Notes: generated from the sequence alone by a model not told the origin. A stretch of DNA of 64,000 nucleotides from Nemertoderma westbladi (GCA_032718475.1 JAUCBJ010008458.1:1-64000); one strand, 5' to 3'; shown: positions 22,084 to 32,433, counted from the stretch's first letter. Numbers and translations: made by a program.

Positions 22084-23260
22084 CAAGTGTGAGATCCAGC
22101 TTCACACTACAGCTGAGCACAGGTATGAGGTTCTTGCCTCTGAGGCGGCAGATCACTGTGAGGGCTATACTGCCTTCACAGAGGCAGTTAAGTTAGCAGC
22201 TGCAGAAACAGTTCCTGTATACCCTCGAAACAGGAAACGGACCCCCTGGACTTACAACAAAATTCAGAAGTGCCGAAATGACCTCTACAAGGCGCAGGAA
22301 GAGTCCCGACTCAAACAGACTACAGCGGCCAAGAATGCGGTTAAGGCTGCATCTAGGTCCCTGAACAGGCAGTACTCTGTTAATTTACAGGAGCTAATAA
22401 ACCAACAGGTTGATGCCATCAATGATGCTGACGACAGCAGGCAATCATCCCAGGCATGGAGATCGATCAACTTGATGCTGGTCGAAAAAGCCAACCAACC
22501 ACCAAGGTTAAGGCTGAATCACCAGCCGATCGCCTCAATGGATGGAAGGCCCACTTTGAAAAGCTCCTCAATAATGACAAGGTATTGCCTGATAACTTTA
22601 TAGAAGTAAAAGTGTCTGAGTCTGTACTCCCAGACATTCCCATTGGTGATATCTCCTTTGCAGAAGTGTACGCAGCTGCATAGAGCATTAAGACCAATCG
22701 TGCCAGTGGAGTAGATGGGGTTCCCCCTGAGGTCTTTAAAATACCTGAGTGTTTAAAGCTCATCTATCCCATCATAGTAGACATGTACCGAACAATAAGA
22801 GTCCCACAAGAAATGAAAACAAAAAAGTTGGTGCCAGTTCCCAAGAAGGGCAACCTAACAATCTATGGTTCTTTTCGGGGAATCTCGTTGATCTCGATTG
22901 CTGCAAAGCTATACAATAGAATCCTATTAAATCGCATCAGGGATCCCATTGAGAGACTGCTCCATGGAAATCAGAATGGGTTCCGTAAAGGTCGTGGGAC
23001 CATGGAGCCCATTTTGGCACTTAGAAGGATAATTGAAGAGTTATCAAAAAAGAAAGACAGGCATCTGGCTGTTATGTTTTTTTACTTCTTCAAGGCCTTT
23101 GATTTAGTCTCTCGCTCACGTATGTTCAGCATACTTTCATTATATGGGATTCCTGATGAAATTATTGCAGCAATCAGATCAGTATACGATGGTTCGACAA
23201 CATTTGTGTCTACTGTTGACGGTGACACAGTGACACTTAATCAATTAATCGATAGACCCT
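22084..23260 (+). pseudogene. LINE family A ORF2, linker and reverse transcriptase (3' half of the split copy)
   Basis: This resumes the endonuclease frame interrupted at 17289. Frame 22070-22603 is the linker (TPWTYNKIQKCRNDLYKAQEE...). Frame 22456-22683 overlaps it (ADRLNGWKAHFEKLLNN). After a stop at 22681, the reverse transcriptase fingers/palm follow: NRASGVDGVPPEVFK, KKLVPVPKKGN, FRGISLISIAAKLYNRILLNRI, NQNGFRKGRGT, then a region around 23080-23110 with FKAFDLVSR, where the first palm Asp is replaced by Phe (FYFFKAFD). The frame is lost after about 23250, before the YADD box. The copy is dead and 3'-truncated. Confidence 0.8.
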
Positions 23261-23375
23261 TATACAGTATGCACTTATTTATCTCTATATCTATTTATTT
23301 TATAGACTCTTTTTTATCTAATTTCAGGTTTACCCATTATCAGACACTAACAACACCTCTTCAACGGAGAGCCCA

Positions 23376-23780
23376 GTGGCTGTGGCACCATCCAAATCTA
23401 TAGGTGTGGAAATTATGTCAAAAATTAACAAGGTGCTTCAGCAGCAAGAATTATTGGGGAAGAAACTGGAAGCATTGGAACACAACCAACTTAAGCTGTT
23501 CTCAATCGTTAAGAACAGTGGCGCATCTGGGGGTACTGAAGTTCAGCTGGATCAAGTGGTGTGACACTTGTAGACGATCCAGCCAGTCAGCTAATCTTTC
23601 CGGCGGTACTATACTATCGAAACAGCCTTTTAAGGATCTGAAAATTAAAAATATAATAGTCCGAGTTCTATTTGACTCCCAGGCACCAAAGTTAAAAGAG
23701 TTTGGAATCACTGGTATTCAGAATTCTATAAAAGATTGGTTAAAGCACGCATCAGTTAGGAAATTTTAGAACTACTGTAC
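23376..23780 (+). other. Unassigned coding-like fragment
   Basis: A 62-codon frame contains a helical, Leu/Gln/Lys-rich stretch (MSKINKVLQQQELLGKKLEA) of coiled-coil character. A second frame (23404-23769) contains NIIVRVLFDSQ. I do not recognise the family. It could be part of a LINE ORF1-like protein or of an unrelated gene. Confidence 0.25.
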
Positions 23781-23819
23781 GGTACATTATTGAATAGGCA
23801 GGAAATCGGGGGCAGGGGA

Positions 23820-23945
23820 GGGGGGGGGGGGGGGGGGGTTGGGTTCAATAAAAAATAAATATGTTTTTTGTTTCCCCCCCTTTACTGTCTCAATCCCCCT
23901 CTTCAATAGCTGCTACCCGAAGGTAGGGGGGGGGGGGGGGGGGGG
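23820..23945. repeat. Two poly(G) runs
   Basis: G-runs at about 23819-23838 and 23927-23945 flank a C-rich stretch near 23874. Lengths may be approximate. Confidence 0.75.
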
Positions 23946-24064
23946 TGCTTCTTCTATCCCAAGGTTTGCTCCCTGTAATTCAACATGGATGGTCGTTTGT
24001 AACGTCCATCCATTCCCAGTTCTACTAGTTCAGAAGGAAGCAATTCGGACAATGTATCCAGAGC

Positions 24065-24365
24065 TCCAGAGAAGCATTAAAAAGCATGTCCAATCATAAA
24101 GCGAGTGGATTGGTTGAAATCCTTGCAGAGCTATGGAAAACAGGAGTGCTGAACAGACTATTATTGGATGTCTGCAACCAGATGCTGAAAGGGGAAAAGC
24201 CACCACCAATTTGGACTAAAGGCCAACTAAAGCCTCTCCCTAAGAAATGAGAACTCGGTATACCAACAAACTATCGTGGGATCTGTCTGCTTGTGGTAGA
24301 TGCCAAAATATACAATAAAATGATTCTATATAGGATTAGATTTCACATAGAGAATGCTACTCTTT
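24065..24365 (+). pseudogene. LINE reverse transcriptase fragment
   Basis: The frame reads NHKASGLVEILAELWKTG, then KPPPIWTKGQLKPLPKK, a stop at 24248-24250, then PTNYRGICLLVVDAKIYNKM. These are the NKASGxDGIPxE, IPxxWK.....LPK and NYRGIsLL..xxKiy blocks that open the reverse transcriptase of CR1/RTE-like elements. The copy is cut on both sides. Confidence 0.65.
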
Positions 24366-24379
24366 TATGTTTGGGGTAC

Positions 24380-25050
24380 CAGCAATATGTTCTAGAACAT
24401 TTATTTGTATCAAAAATGAAAAATAGCTATTATAAAATGATGTGATACGGCCGTGGCTAAATTAGATTGGATGGAGACGTTATTAAATGCTTTTTAAACA
24501 ATAATTGTAAAGCGAAAATACAAATCTTCTTAAATAGGGAGATATTTTAAATATTAAATAGCGGCGTACATTAAGTATATTACCTGTAAAAGTTACGTAA
24601 CATAACAACTTCGATATAATCGGGTTCCCAAAATAGTTAGGTCTTCACTTCACAAGCTCACTAGTCACTATCTCCCGGATCCAACGGAATCTTCACATTT
24701 CCAGCCAATTCTACGTATCGCGGAAATCTTGTTTCGCAAATGGCAAAAAGGCCTTTCTCAGATTGATATCGCTCCATTTTATCATGCGTTTCCAACTTTT
24801 GGATTTTTTGGATCTATCGACTTACATTCCTCTTCGCAGATAAGGCAATTTTCTCAAAACTATAAATGTCAATATTAATCTCAATTTTTTAATTATGTTA
24901 GACAATTAGACGAAGCAGTCATCGCCTCCAACTATCTTTTCATTGCCTAAATGTAGCCTATTACTGCATTGTTTTGCATCATAAAATTATTAATAATTAC
25001 ATAAAACATAATATTCTAGAATGTTTAATGTTGTTGCTAACACATTCGGC
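24380..25050. other. AT-rich intergenic DNA
   Basis: No gene. Contains TTCTAGAA-type dyads at about 24393 and 25014. Confidence 0.4.
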
Positions 25051-25053
25051 TCT

Positions 25054-25103
25054 CTTACAGTTTGCCGTGCCACCTATTGCTATAATGGCACGGTAAAGTG
25101 TAA
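25054..25103. repeat. Imperfect hairpin related to the adjacent MITE end
   Basis: TTACAGTTTGCCGTGCCA is followed 13 bases later by TGGCACGGTAAAGTGTAA, its complement with two mismatches. Its arms match the ends of the element at 25119-25718. Confidence 0.7.
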
Positions 25104-25118
25104 TAGGACTGAGGAGCT

Positions 25119-25718
25119 CTCTTACAGTTTGCCGAGCCACCTATATTCAATATAATTCATAAAAATATAATTGTTATAATTATATAATATATATTTACGC
25201 AAGTGATACCGTAATTTACTCTACGTACAATTACATTTTGTTACGTCTTGTGTAGCTAATGTTTTTATTGTTTGTTACTAAACCGGGTACACTTCCTTGA
25301 CTTCCTTCTAGTTTCCCTAATAATGATATGATAGATTAAAAACTATCATTTTATTATATCAAAAAATTGCTAAAATGGCAAGCTAACTAGTTTTTGTTTC
25401 TTGTTTTTTAAATGTTCTAGAACATTCAATCCATTTCATATAAAAATGTTGTTCTAGAACAAATATTTTTTGTTCTAGAACAAAAAATACAAAGCACTAG
25501 CTAACTTGTTAATTTTTTATTGTATGTTATCTTTGTATAAATTTTTTATACTAGCTATTTTTTTGTTTCTTTTTTTTTTAATGTTCTAGAACATATTATC
25601 TATACATTTAATATAAAAATTTTGTTCTAAAACAAACATTTTTTGTTCTAGAACAAATATTTTAAGATCATTTTATTATATCAAAATATGGCTATAATGG
25701 CACGGTAAAGTGTAAGAG
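25119..25718. mobile_element. MITE-like element, 600 bp, with inverted ends CTCTTACA...
   Basis: The left end CTCTTACAGTTTGCCGAGCC and the complement of the right end (CTCTTACACTTTACCGTGCC) match at 17 of 20 positions. The interior is AT-rich, has no ORF and contains a diverged tandem duplication (about 25340-25490 and 25560-25700) rich in TTCTAGAA dyads. No clear target duplication is seen, so the superfamily is unassigned. Confidence 0.55.
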
Positions 25719-25719
25719 T

Positions 25720-27240
25720 CCCACACATTAATACATAGCTTAATATTTTTTGACAATTTTGTTATGATTTTACCCTCCAAAGAAACGGCCATTAAAAAAA
25801 TTGCTCAACCTTTCCCAAAGTCTTTATAGCGAAAATTAATTATTATAATGTGGAACAACATCATGAGCAAATAAAATTGCAGTCATACGCTGGAGAACGG
25901 TTCGTCAGTAAAATGTACTGCAAGTGTCTACTCGACTACATTATTAATTTTTTTAAAAGGTATTTTGGGCTGTTTTTGTTTATTGATTTATGCTCTGGAA
26001 CATGTGGAATCATTACATGTAACATTTTGTGGTACCGTAGCTAGTGTTTTGATGGTAGCTATTGTTTTTATACAGTAGCTATGTTAAAAAAAATCGTATT
26101 TTTTTTAATTAATGTTATTTGCTTTATATGCATGGTATGGTGACACAACATTATTTTCTCACACTATTCATTACAACATTTTTTTAAATAGCTATAATAA
26201 TGAAAAAAAAGCTACAGTAACATCAAAAACACTAGCTACCACAAAAATTTATCATGTTGGCCCTAATGAGTCCACAACATGTTCCAGAAGATAAATCATT
26301 AGTCAAAAACAGATATAAAACAGGCAGAATAAAGGTGACACGGGCTACACTACCGTACCGCAGTAGTACCTATCCAATTGGGCCCTATAGGGCTTACATT
26401 AAAGTACATAAGCAGCAATATTTAAAAAAAATCAGTTTTGAACAGTTTAAATACATACTGTACTACTATTAGGCCTACTAACTAGCTACTGTATTAAAAA
26501 ATTAAATATCCATACAAACTACCATAACTAAAATGATGTTAACAAAAAAAAGGTAATATTTTTCTATTTTCAAAAAATACTAGCTAGTAAAAAACCACTA
26601 AGTTACCATAAAAAAGTATCTACTAAGGTTCTAGAACATTCACCATTATCAAAACAAGTACTCAACAACACAAATAAATAAATGGTTAAAAAAATCACAG
26701 TGAAGTTGTAACGCTACCGGTGACCGGTAACGCATTCCTACATTGTCCTGATAATAGGATACAATTGGAACTAACAGTACAAAAATGGTACAGTTTTCTT
26801 TCAGTTTCTCCTCCGTACAGTACAGTCCATGTCCGGTATACCGGTATCACGCAGGTTTAGTTAATTCCCGCAAATGCGGGAAAAATAATCAATTATTTCC
26901 CGCTTGTAAGTGGGTTGAATGGGGAATAACAATTTTAATAATATTATATATTTTAGTATACCTTACCTTATATTAGTATATAAGTATAATTATATAATTA
27001 CAGAAAGACCGACAGGCTTCAGATATGTGATTTTACTTTAGGTTTTTGGGGGAACACTTATTTATTATATTTATTGACATTTATATATATGGACTCATAT
27101 ATTTATTATATTTATTATTTATTATAAGAGTTAATTTACGCATAGCTAACCCTCAGGCATTTTATTAATAATTAATTATATAATAATTTATAATAAAAGA
27201 CCACACTCTTATTATTTTATTACACAATGCGTAGCTAGTA
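25720..27240. other. AT-rich intergenic DNA
   Basis: No gene is recognised. There are many short A/T runs, another TTCTAGAA near 26629, and a short dyad around TTCCCGC..GCGGGAA near 26864-26884. Confidence 0.4.
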
Positions 27241-27365
27241 TATTTTGAAATTATAAAAAAAAAAAAAAATTTGTGAAAATATTGATACCTCTGACTCTGC
27301 GTGTCTAATATCTGTTATTTTAATCTACGAATTACGAACTTGATATCTGATTTGTCCAATTAATC

Positions 27366-28199
27366 ATGGGAGACTCTGCAACCGATACGTTTAACAAATG
27401 CCAAGACGCTATTTTATCACTTTTCGCCAAAGTAAAGCAAAAAAAGAGCGTTTCCATCGAGGACGAGAAGCTTATAACGGCGCAACTCCATGCTATGAAC
27501 TCACTGTACATGACGAATCTCGCCTCACTACCCCCAGTTTGGGAGAAATTAGCCAACTGCCAACAGGAACTAATCGAAGCAAAGAACGACCTAATTAAAG
27601 AAGTACGTTGGAACCCAACCACAGCCGGAGAAGGAACTGCCGGTACCGGTACACAAATCGGCCCAGCCCCACGTAACTACAGCAATGCAGTTAGGAACGG
27701 AATTCCTGTACTTCCCCTACCTACGGGACCCGCGATACAGGTAGGGCACAACACTTTACACGCAAATTCAAGACCTCAGTCCACAATCACACGCGGGTGC
27801 AAAGTTGGTGGCCCCCTTCGCGCTGTAGCTTCAGCTTCTGAACGGCATATTAACAAGGAAATTATACCCACAGAAAGGAAGGCTCACATCTGCATAGGCC
27901 GCCTCGATCCAACGACCACAAGTGACGACGTTAAAAACTACCTCAGTAGCGAAAATCTTCCCTATGACGATGTGCTATCCGTGGCGCTACATCCAGACTC
28001 ACAGTATGCTACCTTTCACCTGATATGCAATCAAACTCACCGCAACTCCTTGATGGATCCTGACATCTGGGGGGAAGGGATATCTATTAAAAACTATAAA
28101 ATGTCAAAAGACGAGCGCCAACGCTTTGGCCTGAAGCCCCGTGACAACCGATCACTAGGAAATACAGTCTCTGGTTTGGAACAGCGTGACGTTATGTGA
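27366..28199 (+). CDS. LINE ORF1 protein, 277 aa, RNA-binding-like
   Basis: The ATG at 27366 opens a 277-codon frame. Residues 1-90 are mainly helical (KCQDAILSLFAKVKQKK...). Residues 90-165 are Pro/Gly/Thr-rich and probably disordered. Residues 170-260 resemble an RRM-like fold: HICIGRLDPTTTSDDVKNYL as the first strand-helix unit, then strands around VLSVALHPDSQYATFHLI and WGEGISIKNYKM. Many LINE ORF1 proteins use such a domain to coat their own RNA in ribonucleoprotein particles. No zinc knuckle is seen. The stop lies 12 bases before the ORF2 start, so ORF2 may be translated by reinitiation. The RRM call is inference. Confidence 0.75.
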   Translation: MGDSATDTFNKCQDAILSLFAKVKQKKSVSIEDEKLITAQLHAMNSLYMTNLASLPPVWEKLANCQQELIEAKNDLIKEVRWNPTTAGEGTAGTGTQIGPAPRNYSNAVRNGIPVLPLPTGPAIQVGHNTLHANSRPQSTITRGCKVGGPLRAVASASERHINKEIIPTERKAHICIGRLDPTTTSDDVKNYLSSENLPYDDVLSVALHPDSQYATFHLICNQTHRNSLMDPDIWGEGISIKNYKMSKDERQRFGLKPRDNRSLGNTVSGLEQRDVM

Positions 28200-28211
28200 C
28201 ATACAGCATAC

Positions 28212-31200
28212 ATGGGACTGCAGTGCGCGAGACAGCAGACCTCAACCTCCATGGGACCCGGCACTAACCCCGACGGCATGGTCGCTCCCAGACCCGGCAC
28301 CGACCCCAACGCCACGGTCCCTCCTGGGACCGGCACCGATCTCGAAGGCACGATCCCTCCCAGCACACATCCCCACGGCGTGGTCTCTCCTGGACCCGCC
28401 ACCGACCCCAATGCTGTGGTCCCTACTGGGTCCGGCACTGATCTCGAAGGCGCGATCCCTACCAGCACACACCCCGGCGGCGTGGTCCCTCCCGGACCCG
28501 GCACCAGCCCAAACATTAATCACTATGAGCGAGTCCCAGCAGCTATTATTAAGGTTAAGTTATGGAATGTAGAAGGCTTATCATACATACTCAACTCGAT
28601 TTCAGATGATGAGCTATTTCAAAATTCGGACATTCTCTTACTTACAGAAACATTCTATCTTGGTACAAATCTGGATTGCATCTCAAATTACTACGCATAT
28701 ATACAACAAGCAGAGAAACAAGGACGAGGTCGCCCAAAAGGCGGATTAATGATTCTGGCAAAGCCATGGATTAACCCATCCCCTGTTTTCAAATCAAACT
28801 GTTGCATTATCATAAAATCTGATCTAGCATACTTTTCTGTTTTCTACTTCCCTCCAGATACACCTATATCACATATAACCTTAGAGATCACATCCTCCTT
28901 GACCCAGACCGATAACTCATGCCCAATAGTGGTTGGAGGTGACTTCAACTGTAGAGTTGACTCTGGGGAACGTGGACACCAACTAACAGACTTTCTGACA
29001 TCACTTGGCTTTATTGCTTTAAATTATTCATCATCTCATACCTATATATCACCCCAGGGCGAAAGCACAATAGACTTGATCTTTATAAAATTCACAAATA
29101 CTTTACCTGATTCAACGCCAAAGCCCCAAATAACACTTAACCCCATAAGAAAACACCAAAGCGTGTCAGCTGAAATTCCATTCACAAACAATCCTGTACA
29201 TATGGAGACTCGACCAAAAGCCTTAAGCAGAAAGCTTAACATGTCCTATCTGGAAAACCACCACAACATCCCATCTATGGTTGAAGCAATAGATAACTCC
29301 GACCCCAATAAGGCAACAAAACTATTAGCTGAAATAATTTCCAGTTCAGTTTACCCCAAAGGGAAAAGACTACATAAAGGCAAACCATGGTTTGATCAGG
29401 AATGTTGCAATATAAAACGACAACTTATATCAGCCATACAATCTCGAAATATTTCAGCTGCTCATTCAACTCACTTCTATCAGCTCCGTCGATCATATAA
29501 AACTCTTATTAAAACTAAACGAGCTGCATTTGAAGAAAATTATTTCCTGGAAAGAATCCAAAAGTCAGATATAAACCCCTGGAGTCTTCTTAAAACTAGG
29601 AAACCAACTGTCGCTTCAGTAGATTTAAATAAACTGGAGACACATTTTCGAAACATCATCGGAACTAACAAAGACCCAGCACAGTTACCCGCAGCTGCCA
29701 CTGTAACACAGAGTGAAACCTCCGCGGACTGTTGGTATAACGATAAAATATCAACTGAAGAAGTAACTAGAACTATTAATGAGGCGGGCAATAACAAAGC
29801 CAGTGGTCCAGATCAGCTCTATTATGAGCATTTAAAACAAGTTCCACCAGTGATAATCGCCTTGATCACTATGTTGTTCAATGTGTGCCTCTGCCTAGGG
29901 AAGATACCTGATTTGTGGAAAAGAAGTATAATTGTAATACTTTACAAAGGAAAGGGGTCTCTAATGGAACCTGATAACTATCGTGGCATTGCCCTTCTCT
30001 GTGTGCTGCTTAAAACTCTCACTTCTATTATCAATAAACGAGTGCTCAAACATATTATAAATCGGTTACCAGCTGCCCAGTTTGGCTTCATTCCAGGGAA
30101 ATCTGCACAACAAGCAATTAGGCGTCTTCTTAAGGAAATATCATCAAAACTAACCTCGAAATCGCGCCCAGAACGTAAAGTTTACGCAGCATTTATAGAC
30201 TTTCGTAAAGCCTTTGACTTTGTCAGTCGCGCCATTCTACTCTCAAAATTATATGGGTTTGGTATTAAAGGGAAATTGTATCTATTAATTAAAGATCTGT
30301 TTACTAATAACGTCCAGGTGTTTGATGGTTTACGTCTTTCCGACGTCATAACCCAACTCAGAGGTGTGCTGCAAGGTGACTCCTTCTCACCCACCTGCTT
30401 CGTAGTATTTATCGCAGATCTAGCTATAGCACTGCAGAACGCAGCCCAAGCACTTCGGTTCCTGTTCTATGCGGACGATCTGGTCTTCTATTCTTCAAGG
30501 CGAGAGGATATCCAAACGGGTCTTGATGCACTTTACAACTGGTGCCAGCTCAATGGGATGGAAGTAAATTTAATTAAAACAAAAATAATAAAGTTCAGGA
30601 ACGGGGGGCCATTAGCAAAGGATGACATATTTCTATATAATAACAAACTTGTCCAAATCACTAATGAATATGAGTACCTGGGAATTATTTTACAGCCGTC
30701 ACTATGTTTCGCAAAACATGTCCAACATAAAAAGATAAAAGCCTCGAAAGTTATTGGGTCACTTACGTTCTTGCCTCACATCTCAGTCGATGCAGGTATG
30801 AAGATCTATAAGATGAAAGTTGAACCATTGGTCCTATACTCAATAGCGGAATTTGGCAAGTATCTCACCCTAGCGAATCTAAAAGAACTCGACAAGGTGA
30901 AATCAATGTTCATAAAACGAATGCTCCGGCTGCATCAATCTTCCTCAGCAACACTAGCACATAAACTTGTCAAAGAGTATACGCTTGTGGAAGAATTAAT
31001 CTCAAAATCCCCTCAAATTCTCAACCCTGATGTTGTTGAAAAATACAAGATACATCGTAGAGACAGAGTAGGAAATTTCGAACAGGAGGGTTACTTATCT
31101 GGACCGGCGTTCCAAACGTCTGTATGGCACCAAGCCAACCAAAGCAACCGCCACTTACTCACGCGCTGTACCTCGCACGGGTTCCATCATAAGATTTGCG

Positions 31201-31343
31201 CCCACAACCGCTCATTCCATTCCCCTCAACAGAGCTGCGTGTGCCGGTACTGCGGCCAATCCGCCCACCACCGCTACCACGTATTGGATTGTACCAGCTG
31301 TCCCTCTCTATCCGTCATTGCCCATGTTAATAACTCAGTTTAA
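28212..31343 (+). CDS. LINE ORF2 protein, 1043 aa: endonuclease + reverse transcriptase
   Basis: Residues 1-105 are a Pro/Gly/Thr repeat tail. From about 115 an APE-type endonuclease follows (KVKLWNVEGL, LLLTETF, GGLMILAKP, VVGGDFNCR, ESTIDLIF). The usual final SDH is RKH here, which could weaken nicking. Reverse transcriptase lies at about 500-780: NKASGPDQLYYEHLK, LYKGKGSLMEPDNYRGIALL, QFGFIPGKSA, AAFIDFRKAFDFVSR (first catalytic Asp), RGVLQGDSFSP, LFYADDLVFYSS (Asp-Asp). Near the C-terminus CRYCGQSAHHRYHVLDC is a Cys-Cys-His-Cys finger like that of R1/I/Jockey-type proteins. No stop or frameshift interrupts it. The exact clade is not assigned. Confidence 0.9.
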   Translation: MGLQCARQQTSTSMGPGTNPDGMVAPRPGTDPNATVPPGTGTDLEGTIPPSTHPHGVVSPGPATDPNAVVPTGSGTDLEGAIPTSTHPGGVVPPGPGTSPNINHYERVPAAIIKVKLWNVEGLSYILNSISDDELFQNSDILLLTETFYLGTNLDCISNYYAYIQQAEKQGRGRPKGGLMILAKPWINPSPVFKSNCCIIIKSDLAYFSVFYFPPDTPISHITLEITSSLTQTDNSCPIVVGGDFNCRVDSGERGHQLTDFLTSLGFIALNYSSSHTYISPQGESTIDLIFIKFTNTLPDSTPKPQITLNPIRKHQSVSAEIPFTNNPVHMETRPKALSRKLNMSYLENHHNIPSMVEAIDNSDPNKATKLLAEIISSSVYPKGKRLHKGKPWFDQECCNIKRQLISAIQSRNISAAHSTHFYQLRRSYKTLIKTKRAAFEENYFLERIQKSDINPWSLLKTRKPTVASVDLNKLETHFRNIIGTNKDPAQLPAAATVTQSETSADCWYNDKISTEEVTRTINEAGNNKASGPDQLYYEHLKQVPPVIIALITMLFNVCLCLGKIPDLWKRSIIVILYKGKGSLMEPDNYRGIALLCVLLKTLTSIINKRVLKHIINRLPAAQFGFIPGKSAQQAIRRLLKEISSKLTSKSRPERKVYAAFIDFRKAFDFVSRAILLSKLYGFGIKGKLYLLIKDLFTNNVQVFDGLRLSDVITQLRGVLQGDSFSPTCFVVFIADLAIALQNAAQALRFLFYADDLVFYSSRREDIQTGLDALYNWCQLNGMEVNLIKTKIIKFRNGGPLAKDDIFLYNNKLVQITNEYEYLGIILQPSLCFAKHVQHKKIKASKVIGSLTFLPHISVDAGMKIYKMKVEPLVLYSIAEFGKYLTLANLKELDKVKSMFIKRMLRLHQSSSATLAHKLVKEYTLVEELISKSPQILNPDVVEKYKIHRRDRVGNFEQEGYLSGPAFQTSVWHQANQSNRHLLTRCTSHGFHHKICAHNRSFHSPQQSCVCRYCGQSAHHRYHVLDCTSCPSLSVIAHVNNSV
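28255..28515 (+). repeat. GC-rich in-frame tandem repeat at the start of ORF2
   Basis: Imperfect units of about 102 bases (34 codons) begin with PGTDP/PGPATDP-like codons and end with STHP.GVV. At least two full units and part of a third are visible. The repeat is open in several frames and on the other strand, which explains the spurious antisense frames here. Its GC content contrasts with the AT-rich surroundings. Confidence 0.8.
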
Positions 31344-31440
31344 ATATATATATTATTAATTTATTTTTATGTCATCACTACCGATTTGCGTTTTATACTT
31401 ACAATTTTAGATTCGATACAGAATATACATTATACATTTT

Positions 31441-31476
31441 ACCCCGTCCGGGGTGTTGATTTAAAAAAAAAAAAAA
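31441..31476 (+). other. LINE 3' terminus: hairpin plus poly(A)
   Basis: ACCCC-GTCC-GGGGT forms a 5-bp stem nine bases before 14 consecutive A. A short GC hairpin near the 3' end is a recognition feature in several LINE clades; that role here is inferred. Confidence 0.65.
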
Positions 31477-31573
31477 TATGATAATATGTGGATATTTGGT
31501 TACTTCGATGTTGTGTTTCGATATAACAACTGCGGTATAAAGTTTATCTACTGTACTTTATACAACAATTGAA

Positions 31574-31810
31574 GACACAAGTTGGTTAAATTCGTTGCAT
31601 TCAATTTACATCCTTCTGGTTCGTGGGTTCGATCATATGTGCCATGCATCCCCATTTAAATGTACATAAATGAGTACCGGTGTTTCCTCTGGGGAGTACA
31701 GTTCTGGGGATGGGGGGGGGGGGGACTGGAAATAAGTCGTCAAAATTTGTGCGTCCCTGCCCGAAGATAAGCCGAAGAAAACCTTACTTTTTCTATTTCG
31801 ACAGACACCA
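31574..31810 (+). mobile_element. tRNA-derived SINE, second copy
   Basis: A degraded A-box region (GTTGGTTAAATTCGTTGCAT) and B box (GGGTTCGATCA) are followed by the same body as the minus-strand copy at 905-1195 (TTTCCTCTGGGGAGTA, ACTGGAAATAAGTCG). A poly(G) expansion near 31712 interrupts the body. Confidence 0.7.
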
Positions 31811-32121
31811 ATTAATTATTATTAGATAAGGGATCTATTAGCCAATCATAGCACCCGCTTTAAGACACCCTGCCTTAGGTAATTTCCAGGAAGATTTAAT
31901 TGCGGATTAATAAATAGCTTATAAAAATTACTAGCTATTATATTTCTACCAGAAGGTCAACTATTTGATCTAGAACAAAAATTCAAGATAAAAGACATTT
32001 TCACATGAAAAAAAAATGTGTTAAAAAGTGGTCGTGGCATTGTAATGCCCTGTTCCCAATAATGATTGAGTGAAATAGTTTAAATAAATAAATAAATAAT
32101 TAATTTACGTAATTGTTAAAG

Positions 32122-32433
32122 TAAGGCCCCCCTCACGGAGCAACTTTTTCTGCAATTTGTTTCTGAAACTTGTTGCTAGGCCCCCTCACACACAGAAACA
32201 AGTTGCTGCAACTTGTTTCTGCAACTTGTTTCTGAAACGTGTTGCTAGGCCCCCTCACACACAGAAACAAGTTGCTGCAACTTGTTTCTGAAACTTGTTG
32301 CTGGACCCCCTCACACACAGAAACAAGTTGCTGCAACTTTTTTCTGCAACTTGTTTCTGAAACCTGTTGCTGGACCCCCTCACACACAGAAACAAGTTGC
32401 AGAAACAAGTTGCTCCGTGTGACGAGGGCCTTA
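32122..32433. mobile_element. MITE-like element with TAAGGCCC ends and internal palindromic repeats
   Basis: TAAGGCCCCCCTCACGGAGC at the left end matches the complement of the right end with small differences. The interior is a tandem array around AGAAACAAGTTGC-T-GCAACTTGTTTCT dyads, separated by CCCCCTCACACAC. Frames on both strands here are by-products of the repeat. No target duplication is certain. Confidence 0.6.

Larger units (their letters stand above)
27275..31476 (+). mobile_element. LINE (non-LTR retrotransposon), apparently full length with both ORFs open
   Basis: It has a short 5' leader, ORF1 (27366-28199), ORF2 (28212-31343), a 120-base 3' UTR with a terminal hairpin, and a 14-A tail. 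Both ORFs are uninterrupted, unlike every other LINE copy in the window. The 5' end is placed only approximately, after the A-run at 27256-27269. I could not identify a clean target duplication. Confidence 0.8.

Noticed and set aside
28094-28572. Antisense and alternate-frame ORFs of 93-140 codons
   Set aside because: They lie over the GC-rich tandem repeat of the LINE ORF2 and have repeat-derived Gly/Pro/Val composition.
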